From Frankiales bacterium (GTDB lineage: Bacteria; Actinomycetota; Actinomycetes; Mycobacteriales; SCTD01): a stretch of 25,025 bases of DNA. Of this stretch, positions 1 to 7,980 are shown one piece after another (the stretch's first letter is position 1; each line of letters opens with the position of its first letter). The position numbers were made by a program, and so were the translations under genes. The notes under the pieces are model-generated. The model was not told the origin of the DNA. It saw only the letters and a list, made by a program, of their open reading frames with translations, and did not search any database. The stretch is taken from the NCBI GenBank assembly GCA_025464795.1, contig JAODNB010000105.1, positions 1-25,025 of the forward strand, written 5' to 3'.

Positions 1-1187
1 ACGAGGATCTCGGGGGAGTAGTAGCCGACCTGGGGTCCCATGGCCGCGAGGGGGTGCCCGCTCTTGCTGTTCTTGCCGGCGAGCAGCAGGGCGTTCGACG
101 CGTGGTGCTCCAGGGCGAGGCCACCACCCCGCGAGAGGGTCGTCGCCCAGGACGCGGCGACGGGCAGCGGCACCGAGGGCGTCCCCGGCGTCGACGACAC
201 CTCGGCGTTCCGCGGCTTCAGCGAGCCCGGGTCGAGGGGGACGGCGCTCGACGGCCCCGCGCCCGGGCGGTCGCTCGGGAAGGGCCGGTCGGCGGTGACC
301 GGCGCCGACGGGTCGTCGAGGTGGCGAAGGTCGTCGTACACCGCCTGCCCGGTCTTCGCGCCGAGCTTCTTCTGCAGCTTGGCCAAGACGTCCGCCTGCA
401 GGTGCTCGCCGTCGCCGAAGACCGTGAACATCGCGATCAGCAGGTAGGCCTCAGCCGCGGAGTCGGCCACCGTCCACGCCCTCGGCGTCGTGCCGAGGCC
501 GGCGTACTCGGCGGGCAGCAGCGTCGGGTTGGCCAGGGCAGCCTGGATGTAGGCGTTGATGCCCGCGACGTACTGCTGAAGGTCGGCCAGGGCGCGAGCC
601 CCGGCGGCGCCCTCGGTCTGCGGCAGGCTCATCACCTCCGCGGTCAGCTCCTCCGGGGACAGGTCGAACTGGCCGAGCGTCGTGGAGTCGTCCCCGACGG
701 CGCTCTCGCCGAGAAGCTCGGTGGTCGAGCCCTCAGCGGTGCGGCGGAGCGCGTCCATGAGGAACAGCCGGTCCTGCGCAGTCGCGTAACCGGCGGCGTA
801 CATCGCGCCCGAACGGGTGGCGCCGTAGATGTGCGGGACCTGAAACCGGTCGTCGCGGACGATCCTGGCGTCGCCGAGGGTGGTGGTCGTGCCGGTCACC
901 TCCGCGAAGCTGGAGTCCTTGTAGTAGCCGGAGAGGTCCCCCGTGGGCTGCTTGGTGATGACCTTGTTGTAGAGGTCGGCCTGGTTGGTGAAGGTCTCGG
1001 GGACAGCGCCCGTCGCGAGGTTGTTCGCAAGGTCGACGGCGTTGACCGTCTGCCCGGTGCCGTAGCCCAGCACGGAGTGGAAGCCCTTGTACCCCGGGGA
1101 GAACGCCGGGGAGGCTGCGGCGCCGGGGGAGGCCGTCAGCAGGAGCAGGGAGAGGGCGCCGACAGCTGCCGGGAAGCGGAGGGTCAC
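1..1187 (-). CDS. Penicillin-acylase-family (S45, Ntn) secreted hydrolase, 3' end beyond window
   Basis: I translated this frame by hand: 395 codons are present and the gene runs off the left edge, so the C-terminal half is missing. The N-terminus has an export signal (hydrophobic run at residues 8-19, then ASPGAAA-S). Residues 113-160 carry the family signature: DRFQVPHIYGAT, AAGYATAQDRLFLMD, RR and ELLG. Residues 361-395 hold HHASNALLLAG and GPQVGYYSPE. Ser364-Asn365 matches the new N-terminal Ser-Asn of the mature beta chain, which is the catalytic nucleophile after autoproteolysis. The family hydrolyses amide bonds of penicillins, acyl-homoserine lactones and other N-acyl compounds; the substrate here cannot be told. 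I chose GTG at 1187 because the signal peptide begins there; an in-frame TTG lies 18 bases upstream. It is divergent from the OsmC gene. Family assignment is firm, substrate unknown. Confidence 0.86.
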   Translation of the reverse strand, partial: MTLRFPAAVGALSLLLLTASPGAAASPAFSPGYKGFHSVLGYGTGQTVNAVDLANNLATGAVPETFTNQADLYNKVITKQPTGDLSGYYKDSSFAEVTGTTTTLGDARIVRDDRFQVPHIYGATRSGAMYAAGYATAQDRLFLMDALRRTAEGSTTELLGESAVGDDSTTLGQFDLSPEELTAEVMSLPQTEGAAGARALADLQQYVAGINAYIQAALANPTLLPAEYAGLGTTPRAWTVADSAAEAYLLIAMFTVFGDGEHLQADVLAKLQKKLGAKTGQAVYDDLRHLDDPSAPVTADRPFPSDRPGAGPSSAVPLDPGSLKPRNAEVSSTPGTPSVPLPVAASWATTLSRGGGLALEHHASNALLLAGKNSKSGHPLAAMGPQVGYYSPEIL

Positions 1188-1293
1188 GTGGGCATCGTTC
1201 TGCAACGAGACGGAAATACCTGCACAGGGGGAACAATCCTCGCCTGTGGCGTGTCGAACCGGAGGACCGCCCGTTGACCCTGGAGGACCTCAC

Positions 1294-1731
1294 ATGCCCA
1301 CTCGCACCGCACGTACGGCCTGGAACGGCACGCTCGAGACCGGCTCCGGCCAGGTCGAGCTCAGCAGCAGCAAGGTCGGCACCTACGACGTGTCGTTCCC
1401 CAAGCGTGCGGCTGAGGACGCCGACGGCACCACGTCACCGGAGGAGCTCGTCGCCGCCGCCCACTCCTCCTGCTTCGCCATGCAGCTGTCTGCCCTCATC
1501 GCCACGGCCGGCGGAACCCCGCAGTCGCTGGAGGTGACGGCGGACGTCTCGCTCGGACCGGACCCCGCGGGTGGCTTCAGGCTGACCGGCATCGCGATGA
1601 CCGTCGTCGGCGAGGTCGAGGGCCTCGACGAGGCCAGCTTCGTTCAGGCCGCCGAGGACGCCAAGGCGGGCTGCCCGATCTCCAAGGCGCTCACCGGTGT
1701 CGACATCACCCTGAAGGCCTCGCTGGCCTGA
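1294..1731 (+). CDS. OsmC-family peroxidase
   Basis: This 145-residue protein has the size and layout of OsmC, a thiol peroxidase that reduces organic hydroperoxides in the cytoplasm. The redox pair is visible as Cys60 in HSSCFAMQLS and Cys127 in AGCPISKAL, at nearly the same positions as Cys59 and Cys125 of E. coli OsmC. The conserved motif SPEELVAAAHSSC and the N-terminal ARTAWNGTLETGSG beta strand also fit OsmC rather than Ohr. The start is ATG 1294, with the Shine-Dalgarno GGAGGACC at 1282-1289; a longer in-frame extension upstream has no family similarity. It stands alone between the divergent acylase gene and thrS. Confidence 0.93.
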   Translation: MPTRTARTAWNGTLETGSGQVELSSSKVGTYDVSFPKRAAEDADGTTSPEELVAAAHSSCFAMQLSALIATAGGTPQSLEVTADVSLGPDPAGGFRLTGIAMTVVGEVEGLDEASFVQAAEDAKAGCPISKALTGVDITLKASLA

Positions 1732-1760
1732 GCTCGCGTAAGCGCGTTGCGCCGCCGCAC

Positions 1761-1766
1761 TAGGCT
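1761..1766 (+). promoter_or_regulatory. Putative -10 box TAGGCT of thrS (leaderless type)
   Basis: TAGGCT fits the actinobacterial TANNNT consensus and is followed by six bases and then the thrS ATG at 1773. That spacing puts the expected transcription start on the A of the start codon. No clear -35 box is visible, and there is no good Shine-Dalgarno between it and the ATG. Confidence 0.55.
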
Positions 1767-1772
1767 CGGAAG

Positions 1773-3716
1773 ATGTCCGAGAACCCGCCCGTCACCGTCC
1801 GCGTCGACTCCGCCGGCGCCGGCAAGACGGCCTTCGAGGTGCTCGGCGTCAAGGACACCGCTGTCGCCCGCGTGAACGGCGCGCTGGTCGATCTCGCGCA
1901 CGTGGTCGCCGAGGGCGACGTCGTCGAGCAGGTGCCCTACGGCAGCGAGGACGGCCGCAACGTGCTCCGGCACAGCGCCGCGCACGTCCTCGCCCAGGCG
2001 GTCCAGGAGCTGTTCCCCGGGACCCTGCTCGGGATCGGGCCGTTCATCAAGGACGGCTTCTACTACGACTTCCTCCCGTCGCGGCCGTTCACCCCCGAGG
2101 ACCTGGTCGCCATCGAGAAGAAGATGAGCGACATCACCCGCCAACGGCAGCGCTTCAGCCGTCGCGTGGTGTCCGAGGCGGACGCCTCTTCGGAACTCGC
2201 CCATGAGAAGTTCAAGATCGAGCTGATCGGCCTCAAGGGCGCGGCACCCGAGGAGTCTCCCGAGGTCGGCGGCGCCGAGCTGACCATCTACGACAACCTC
2301 GTCGGCGACGCCACCGTGTGGTCGGACCTGTGCAGGGGCCCGCACCTGCCGACCACCCGTGACATCCCGGCCTTCAAGCTCATGCGGTCGGCGGCGGCGT
2401 ACTGGCGCGGGGACCAGAAGAACGAGCAGCTGCAGCGGATCTACGGCACCGCGTGGGAGTCGAAGGACGCGCTGAAGGAGCACCTGCACCTGCTCGAGGA
2501 GGCCGAGAAGCGCGACCACCGCAAGCTCGGCGTCGAGCTCGACCTGTTCTCCTTCCCCGACGAGATCGGCTCCGGCCTGGTCGTGTTCCACCCTCGCGGT
2601 GGGGTGATCAAGCGAGAGATGGAGGACTACGTCCGCGCCCGCCACCTGGCCGAGGGCTTCCACTACGTCGGGACGCCGCACATCAGCAAGGAAGGGCTGT
2701 TCCACACCTCCGGGCACCTGCCGTACTACGCCGACGGCATGTTCCCCCCCATGGAGATGGAGGGCAGCGACTACTACCTCAAGGCCATGAACTGCCCGAT
2801 GCACAACCTGATCTACAAGTCGCGCGGGCGGTCCTACCGCGAGCTGCCGCTGCGCTACTTCGAGTTCGGGTCGGTCTACCGCAACGAGCCCTCCGGCGTC
2901 ATCCACGGCCTCACCCGGGTCCGCGGCTTCGCCCAGGACGACTCGCACTCCTACTGCACCCAGGAGCAGGCACCCGATGAGGTCAAGCACCTGCTGACCT
3001 TCGTCCTCGGGCTGCTCAAGGACTTCGGACTGACCGACTTCTACCTCGAGCTGTCGACCCGGGACGACTCCAAGCCGGACAAGTTCGTGGGATCGGACGA
3101 GGACTGGGCGACGGCCACGGCTGTCCTGGAGAAGTGCGCCCAGGAGACCGGCCTCGAGCTGGTGCCCGACCCGGGCGGGGCGGCCTTCTACGGGCCGAAG
3201 ATCTCCGTGCAGGCACGTGACGCGATCGGCCGCACCTGGCAGATGTCGACCGTGCAGTACGACTTCAACCAGCCGGCCGGTTTCGAGCTGGAGTACCAGG
3301 CCGCCGACGGGTCACGGCAGCAGCCGGTCATGATCCATGCGGCGAAGTTCGGCTCGATCGAGCGGTTCATCGGCGTCCTCACCGAGCACTACGCAGGTGC
3401 GTTCCCGGCGTGGCTCGCTCCGGTGCAGGTCGTCGGCATCCCGGTCCACTCCGACTACGACGGCTACCTGCACGACCTGGCGGGGCGGCTCCGGTCCGAG
3501 GGGATCCGGGTCGAGGTCGACGACTCCGACGACCGGATGCAGAAGAAGATCCGGAACGCTCAGAAGCAGAAGGTCCCCTACATGCTCATCGCCGGGGCCG
3601 AGGACATCGAGGCGGGGGCCGTGTCGTTCCGGTTCCGTGACGGGACGCAGGACAACGGCATCCCCGTCGACGACGCGATCGCCCGGATCGTCGAGGCCGT
3701 ACGTGCCCGAACCTGA
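1773..3716 (+). CDS. thrS: Threonyl-tRNA synthetase
   Basis: Full-length class II aminoacyl-tRNA synthetase (647 residues) that charges tRNA-Thr in the cytosol. Domains in order: a TGS domain at about 1-60; the N2 editing domain with HSAAH at 67-71 and CRGPH at 187-191, which hydrolyses Ser-tRNA-Thr; the catalytic core from about 255 with motif 2 (RYFEFGSVYRNEPSG at 361-375); zinc ligands Cys341 in MNCPMHN and His392 in DDSHSYC, with the third His in MIHAAKFGSIERF near 523; and a C-terminal anticodon-binding domain from VQVVGIPVHSDY onwards. The start is ATG 1773, six bases after a TAGGCT -10 box, suggesting a leaderless mRNA. It overlaps the next gene by 14 bases, so the HIT hydrolase is probably co-translated. 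The thrS-HIT-pgsA order is the same as in M. tuberculosis (from memory). Confidence 0.98.
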   Translation: MSENPPVTVRVDSAGAGKTAFEVLGVKDTAVARVNGALVDLAHVVAEGDVVEQVPYGSEDGRNVLRHSAAHVLAQAVQELFPGTLLGIGPFIKDGFYYDFLPSRPFTPEDLVAIEKKMSDITRQRQRFSRRVVSEADASSELAHEKFKIELIGLKGAAPEESPEVGGAELTIYDNLVGDATVWSDLCRGPHLPTTRDIPAFKLMRSAAAYWRGDQKNEQLQRIYGTAWESKDALKEHLHLLEEAEKRDHRKLGVELDLFSFPDEIGSGLVVFHPRGGVIKREMEDYVRARHLAEGFHYVGTPHISKEGLFHTSGHLPYYADGMFPPMEMEGSDYYLKAMNCPMHNLIYKSRGRSYRELPLRYFEFGSVYRNEPSGVIHGLTRVRGFAQDDSHSYCTQEQAPDEVKHLLTFVLGLLKDFGLTDFYLELSTRDDSKPDKFVGSDEDWATATAVLEKCAQETGLELVPDPGGAAFYGPKISVQARDAIGRTWQMSTVQYDFNQPAGFELEYQAADGSRQQPVMIHAAKFGSIERFIGVLTEHYAGAFPAWLAPVQVVGIPVHSDYDGYLHDLAGRLRSEGIRVEVDDSDDRMQKKIRNAQKQKVPYMLIAGAEDIEAGAVSFRFRDGTQDNGIPVDDAIARIVEAVRART

Positions 3717-4230
3717 GGTCCAAGCGGGCGCGGGTCTGCGCGACGCCTTCGAGCGGCTCTGGACGCCGCACCGGATGGCCTACATCCAGGGTGAGGGCAA
3801 GGGACCGGAGTGCCCGTTCTGCGAGATCCCGGGTCTGCCGGACTCCGACGGTCTGGTCGTCGCACGGGGCACCGAGTGCTACGCGGTGCTCAACCTCTAC
3901 CCGTACAACTCAGGCCACCTGATGCTGGTGCCCTACCGGCACATCAGCGGGTACGAGGACCTCAGCGACGAGGAGACGGTCGAGCTCGCGGAGATGACGC
4001 AGCACGCGATCCGGACGCTGCGGCACGCTTCCGGGGCGCAGGGCTTCAACGTCGGCATGAACCTCGGCGGTGTCGCCGGGGCGGGCATCGCAGCCCACCT
4101 GCACCAGCACGTCGTCCCGCGCTGGGGCGGCGACACGAACTTCATGCCGGTGGTCGGTCACACGAAGGTCCTCCCGCAGCTGCTCCCGGAGACCCGCGAC
4201 CTCCTCGCCCAAGCCTGGCTCGCCGTCTGA
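3703..4230 (+). CDS. HIT-domain protein, Ap4A phosphorylase/hydrolase type
   Basis: 175-residue histidine-triad protein acting on nucleotide-phosphate bonds. The triad is HLHQHVVPRW (His132, His134, His136); His134 is the expected covalent catalytic His. CPFC at 37-40 is a likely zinc pair, and NLYPYNSGHLMLVPYRH is the typical HIT substrate-pocket strand. The ortholog by position and sequence in M. tuberculosis is Rv2613c, described as an Ap4A phosphorylase; the reaction here is inferred from that. The start is the GTG at 3703, which lies inside the thrS end. The next in-frame ATG (M25) would still leave the triad intact but would remove the N-terminal helix. Overlap with thrS implies translational coupling. 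It would remove dinucleoside polyphosphates that tRNA synthetases make as by-products, which is a sensible partner for thrS. Confidence 0.93.
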   Translation: MPEPEVQAGAGLRDAFERLWTPHRMAYIQGEGKGPECPFCEIPGLPDSDGLVVARGTECYAVLNLYPYNSGHLMLVPYRHISGYEDLSDEETVELAEMTQHAIRTLRHASGAQGFNVGMNLGGVAGAGIAAHLHQHVVPRWGGDTNFMPVVGHTKVLPQLLPETRDLLAQAWLAV

Positions 4231-4245
4231 CCCTGCACTCCCACT

Positions 4246-4280
4246 CCCACTTCCCTGTCAGATGAGACCAGGGAAGTGGG
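4246..4280. terminator. Bidirectional hairpin terminator between convergent genes
   Basis: CCCACTTCCCTG (4246-4257) and CAGGGAAGTGGG (4269-4280) form a perfect 12-bp inverted repeat with an 11-base loop. It lies 15 bases after the HIT stop codon and 4 bases before the stop of the reverse-strand EF-G-like gene, so one element could end both transcripts. There is no strong T run on either side, which is common for actinobacterial terminators. Confidence 0.82.
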
Positions 4281-4284
4281 GTTC

Positions 4285-6393
4285 TCAGGGGTGGAGGTGC
4301 GGGGGGAGGGGCTCGTGGCGGAGGTACTGGCGGGTGAACGAGCCGGTCCCGTGGGACAGCGCCCTGAGCTCAGCGGCGTAGCGGAGCAGCTCCAGGTCGG
4401 GGACCTCGGCGCTGACGACGGCGACGTCGTCGTCGATCACGTTCCCGGTGACCCGCGCTCGGCGGCTGGACAGGTCCGACATGGCGGTGCCGACGTACCC
4501 GGCGGGGAGCCGCACCTCGATCGAGGACACCGGTTCGAGGACCTGCACGCCGGCGGCGGCGCACGCCTCGCGCAGGGCGAGAGCACCCGCGGACTGGAAG
4601 GCGGCGTCGGAGGAGTCCACCGAGTGGGCCTTCCCGTCCGTGAGGACAGCCAGGACGTCCACGATCGGACGCGTGCCCTGGGACATCTGGGCGGCGATCC
4701 CCTTCTCCACGGACGGGACGTAGCTCGTCGGCACCGTCCCGCCGACCACGCGGGACTCGAAGACCAGCCCGGACCCCGCAGGCCCGGGGGAGAAGTCGAC
4801 GTGCACGACCGCGAACTGCCCGTGCCCGCCTGACTGCTTCACGTGCCGCCCCGTGACGGACACGGGACCGCAGAGCGTCTCTCGGAGTGCGACGAGCACG
4901 TCGGGCCGCGTGACCGACACGCCGTAACGCGTCTGAAGCCGGTCGACCAGGACGTCGGCGTGGGCCTCCCCGACCGTCCAGAGCAGCAGCTGGCCCGTCT
5001 CCGTCTGCCGCTCGAGCCGCAGTGTCGGGTCCTCGGCCACCAGGCGCTGAAGTGCGGTACCGAGCTTGTCCTCGTCACCACGCGAGCTGGCCTCGATCGC
5101 CACCACGTGCTGCGGCTCCGGGAGCTCCCACGGGTGGACCAGCAGCGGGTCGTCCTTCGCCGAGATGGTGTCACCGGTCTCGGCGCTGGAGAGCTTAGCG
5201 ACCGCGACGATGTCGCCAGCTCCGCACTCCGCCACCGGCCGCATCAGGGCACCGAGCGGGCAGGAGAGCGCACCGACGCGCTCGACGGCATCGTGATCCG
5301 GGTGGCCCCGGTCGACCAAGCCGTGACCGGACACGTGCACCACCGCGTCCGGGCGCAGGGTCCCGGAGAACACCCGGATGAGGGAGACCCGACCCAGGTA
5401 CGGATCGCTGGTGGTCTTGACGACCTCCGCCACGAGCGGACCGGACGGGTCGCAGGAGACGGGCGACGCGGGGGAGCCGTCCGGGCGGGTCACGACGGGG
5501 CACGGGTGCTCGAGGGGCGTCGGCATCGCTTGCGTGAGGACCTCGAGCAGCTCGTCGGTGCCGAGCAACGACAGCGGAGCTGCCGGGATCACCGGGTAGA
5601 AGCTCCCGCGGGCAACCGCCAGCTCGAGGTCCGCAGTGATGACCTTGGGATCGATTGCCTCACCGGCCAGGTAGCGGTCGAGCAGCGTCTCGTCCTCGCT
5701 CTCGGCGATGACGGCCTCGATGAGGTCGCCACGGAGCGTCTCGATGAGAGGCAGGTGCTGCGGATCGGGATCCCGCTCGACCCGCTCGCCGGAGCTCCAG
5801 TCGTACACGCGTTGCGAGATCAGCCCGATGACGCCGGCCACCGGCTCGTCGGCGGCGTCACCGTGCATGGGCAGGTAGAGCGGGTGGACGCCCTCGCCGA
5901 GCACCCGCTGGCAGATCGCGACGGCGTCGTCGAAGTCGGCGCGGGGCTTGTCGAGCTGGGTGATGACGACGCACCGGGGCATCCCCACGGCCGCGCACTC
6001 GTGCCACAGCTGCACCGTGAGGGCGTCGACTCCGTCAACCGCCGAGATGACGAACAGCGCCGCGTCAGCAGCCCGCAGGCCGGCGCGCAGCTCGCCGACG
6101 AAGTCGGCGGAGCCGGGGGTGTCGAGCAGGTTGACCTTGATCCCTGCGTGCTCGAGGGGAGCGAGAGCCAGCGCGACGGAGCGCTGCAGGCGCACCTCGA
6201 CGTCCTCGCTGTCGCTCACGGTGGAGCCGTCGGCGACCGTGCCGGCTCGCCCGATCGCGCCGGTCCTGGTGAGCAGCGCCTCGACCAGCGTGGTCTTCCC
6301 GGCGCCCGCGTGACCGACCACGACCACGTTGCGGACGAGCTCCGCGGCCCTCGGTTCCGGGGCCGGTCCTGCCTGCTTCGCTGCCTTCGACAT
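4285..6393 (-). CDS. Elongation factor G-like translational GTPase (EF-G2 type)
   Basis: 702 residues with full EF-G length and domain plan: GTPase domain I at about 20-290, domain II, then III/IV/V ending in the EF-G-like beta-sheet region. G1 is GHAGAGKT (27-34), G3 is DTPG (91-94), and G4 is TQLD (145-148) in place of NKxD. Two residues central to normal EF-G hydrolysis differ: the His after DTPG is Ser95, and the switch I RGIT element reads RSVA (71-74). This matches the EF-G-like class annotated as EF-G2 (FusA2 in mycobacteria), not the housekeeping fusA, which normally sits in the str operon. Function is unknown; some such proteins bind ribosomes without promoting normal translocation. 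ATG 6393 is preceded by GAGAGG at a usable distance. The gene is transcribed against its neighbours, converging with the HIT gene and diverging from pgsA by 82 bp. Confidence 0.92.
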   Translation of the reverse strand: MSKAAKQAGPAPEPRAAELVRNVVVVGHAGAGKTTLVEALLTRTGAIGRAGTVADGSTVSDSEDVEVRLQRSVALALAPLEHAGIKVNLLDTPGSADFVGELRAGLRAADAALFVISAVDGVDALTVQLWHECAAVGMPRCVVITQLDKPRADFDDAVAICQRVLGEGVHPLYLPMHGDAADEPVAGVIGLISQRVYDWSSGERVERDPDPQHLPLIETLRGDLIEAVIAESEDETLLDRYLAGEAIDPKVITADLELAVARGSFYPVIPAAPLSLLGTDELLEVLTQAMPTPLEHPCPVVTRPDGSPASPVSCDPSGPLVAEVVKTTSDPYLGRVSLIRVFSGTLRPDAVVHVSGHGLVDRGHPDHDAVERVGALSCPLGALMRPVAECGAGDIVAVAKLSSAETGDTISAKDDPLLVHPWELPEPQHVVAIEASSRGDEDKLGTALQRLVAEDPTLRLERQTETGQLLLWTVGEAHADVLVDRLQTRYGVSVTRPDVLVALRETLCGPVSVTGRHVKQSGGHGQFAVVHVDFSPGPAGSGLVFESRVVGGTVPTSYVPSVEKGIAAQMSQGTRPIVDVLAVLTDGKAHSVDSSDAAFQSAGALALREACAAAGVQVLEPVSSIEVRLPAGYVGTAMSDLSSRRARVTGNVIDDDVAVVSAEVPDLELLRYAAELRALSHGTGSFTRQYLRHEPLPPHLHP

Positions 6394-6462
6394 CGGCTCA
6401 ACCTCTCATGCGTGTGCGGAGCCTCTCGCCGGAGGCGGCCTCGGACAAGGCTCCCGCGCGGC

Positions 6463-6468
6463 TATCGT
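6463..6468 (+). promoter_or_regulatory. Putative -10 box TATCGT of pgsA
   Basis: TATCGT fits TANNNT and lies 7 bases before the pgsA ATG at 6476, again a leaderless arrangement. It sits in the 82-bp divergent gap shared with the EF-G-like gene. The gap also holds the odd palindrome GAGGCGGCCTC at 6433-6443, a possible operator with no further support. Confidence 0.5.
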
Positions 6469-6475
6469 CTGCTCG

Positions 6476-7090
6476 ATGATCGGCTCGCAGCTCCGCCCCG
6501 TGGTCGGGAAGATCGCCGACCCGCTCGTCAACGTGCTCCTGAAGTGGGGTGTGACGCCCGACGCGGTGACGGGGATCGGGACCCTCGGCGTGGTCGCTGC
6601 CGCGCTGGCGCTCTTCCCCGGGGGGCACTTCCTGGTCGGGACGCTGGTCATCACCCTGTTCGTCCTCACGGACACCATCGACGGGGCGCTTGCCCGCAAG
6701 CGAGGCATCTCGGGCCCGTTCGGCGGCTGGCTCGACTCGACCTGCGACCGGGTGGCTGACGGCGCCATCTTCGGGGGCCTGCTCCTGTGGTACTCCGGCG
6801 ACGGCAACGACGACGTCCTGGTCGCAGTCACCCTGTTCGTGCTCATCTGCAGCCAGGTCATCTCGTACGAGAAGGCGCGTGCCGAGGGCCTGGGGCTGAC
6901 CTGCAACGTGGGCATCATGGATCGGCCCGCCCGCCTCATCCTGGCCCTGGCCGCGGCCGGGTTCGTGGGGATGGGCGTCCCCGACGAGCTGCTCGCCGGA
7001 GCGCTGTGGGTGCTGGCTGTGCTGTCCCTGATCACCGTGGGCCAGCGCCTGCGCGAGGTGCACCGGCAGGCCGGGCTCCAGGGCACGTGA
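6476..7090 (+). CDS. pgsA: Phosphatidylinositol phosphate synthase (CDP-alcohol phosphatidyltransferase)
   Basis: 204-residue integral membrane enzyme. The CDP-alcohol phosphotransferase signature is complete: Asp66, Asp69-Gly70, Ala73-Arg74, Gly83, Asp87 and Asp91 in the exact D-x2-DG-x2-AR-x8-G-x3-D-x3-D spacing. These Asp residues bind the metal and CDP-diacylglycerol. About six membrane helices can be seen. Next to a PIM acyltransferase and pimA, the acceptor is almost surely inositol-1-phosphate, giving phosphatidylinositol phosphate, the first step to PI and PIMs; this is the position of pgsA1 (Rv2612c) in M. tuberculosis. The name pgsA is historical and does not mean phosphatidylglycerol synthesis. 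I start it at ATG 6476, 7 bases after TATCGT; a longer in-frame extension to 6329 runs into the EF-G-like gene and is not plausible. The stop overlaps the next start (GTGA). Confidence 0.95.
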   Translation: MIGSQLRPVVGKIADPLVNVLLKWGVTPDAVTGIGTLGVVAAALALFPGGHFLVGTLVITLFVLTDTIDGALARKRGISGPFGGWLDSTCDRVADGAIFGGLLLWYSGDGNDDVLVAVTLFVLICSQVISYEKARAEGLGLTCNVGIMDRPARLILALAAAGFVGMGVPDELLAGALWVLAVLSLITVGQRLREVHRQAGLQGT

Positions 7091-7980
7091 TCCCTCGGGT
7101 CACCGCCGTCGCCGACGCCCTCGCCTCGGGCAGCTACGCCGCTGCGTGGAGCTTGCTCAAGGCCATGCCCGAGGGCGTGGCCCGTCGGCTGTTCGACGCC
7201 GGTGCCGACCTCGCGGCGGCCCGCGGCGGAGGCGGGATCGACAGGCTCCGGGCCAACCTCGAACGGGTCGCGCCCGGACAGGACCTGCTGCGCCCGGCCG
7301 TCCGCTCCTACGCGCGCTACTGGTGCGAGGCCTTCCGACTGCCCGCCATGACGCGCGACCGCATCGTCGAGCACACGCACACCGTCCGCGAGGAGCTCCT
7401 GAGGGGGTCGGTCGGCTCCGACCGCGGCACCATCATGGTCCTGCCGCACAGCGGGAACTGGGACGCCGCCGGGGCCTGGTGCGGCCTCACCGACGTGCCG
7501 TTCATGACCGTGGCCGAGCGCCTGAAGCCGGAGTCGCTGTTCCAGCAGTTCGTGGACTTCCGGCAGTCGCTGGGCATGGAGGTGCTTGCCCTGACGGGCG
7601 GCGACCGCAACCCCTTCGAGGTGCTCAGCGAGCGGCTCGCGGCCGGCGGCACGATCTGCCTGCTTGCCGACCGTGACCTGACGCCGCGGGGCATCGACGT
7701 CGACTTCTTCGGCGCGACCGCTCGCATGCCTGCCGGTCCGGCGAGGCTGGCCCTCGAGACAGGCGCGAACCTGATGCCGACCACGCTGTCGTTCGTGGGG
7801 GACCGCGACTGGCAGATCGCCTTCCACCCGTACGTCCCTGCGACGGACCTGCCGACCATGACGCAGGGCGTGGCGACCGCGTTCGAGTCGGCCATCCGGA
7901 GCCACCCGGCCGACTGGCACATGCTGCAGAAGCTCTGGCTCGACGACCTGGCTCCCGACGACCCGCGGCGGTCCGGGTGA
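7087..7980 (+). CDS. patA: Phosphatidylinositol mannoside acyltransferase
   Basis: 297-residue member of the LpxL/HtrB-like lysophospholipid acyltransferase family. The catalytic HX4D motif is HSGNWD at 121-126, in the context VLPHSGNWD, and is followed by ADRDLTP and DVDFFG (194-209), usual for the actinobacterial branch. The mycobacterial counterpart (PatA, Rv2611c) acylates the 6-position of the mannose on PIM1/PIM2 using acyl-CoA at the cytoplasmic face of the membrane. GTG 7087 overlaps the pgsA stop as GTGA and the gene's own stop overlaps the pimA start the same way, so the three genes form one translationally coupled unit. Activity is inferred from the motif plus the pgsA/pimA context. 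Confidence 0.92.
   Translation: MIPRVTAVADALASGSYAAAWSLLKAMPEGVARRLFDAGADLAAARGGGGIDRLRANLERVAPGQDLLRPAVRSYARYWCEAFRLPAMTRDRIVEHTHTVREELLRGSVGSDRGTIMVLPHSGNWDAAGAWCGLTDVPFMTVAERLKPESLFQQFVDFRQSLGMEVLALTGGDRNPFEVLSERLAAGGTICLLADRDLTPRGIDVDFFGATARMPAGPARLALETGANLMPTTLSFVGDRDWQIAFHPYVPATDLPTMTQGVATAFESAIRSHPADWHMLQKLWLDDLAPDDPRRSG

Noticed and set aside
54..1277. Long forward-strand open frame (407 codons) opposite the acylase
   Set aside because: Arg/Gly-rich shadow typical of GC-rich DNA; the reverse strand encodes an intact acylase with motifs and a signal peptide.
1274..1279. TTGACC as a -35 box for the OsmC gene
   Set aside because: It lies only 14 bases before the ATG, so no -10 box can fit downstream.
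1644..2990. 448-codon reverse-strand frame opposite thrS
   Set aside because: Shadow of thrS; no recognisable domain.
4843..6759. 638-codon forward-strand open frame
   Set aside because: Antisense to the EF-G-like gene and overlapping pgsA in another frame; composition is that of a shadow and no motif is visible.
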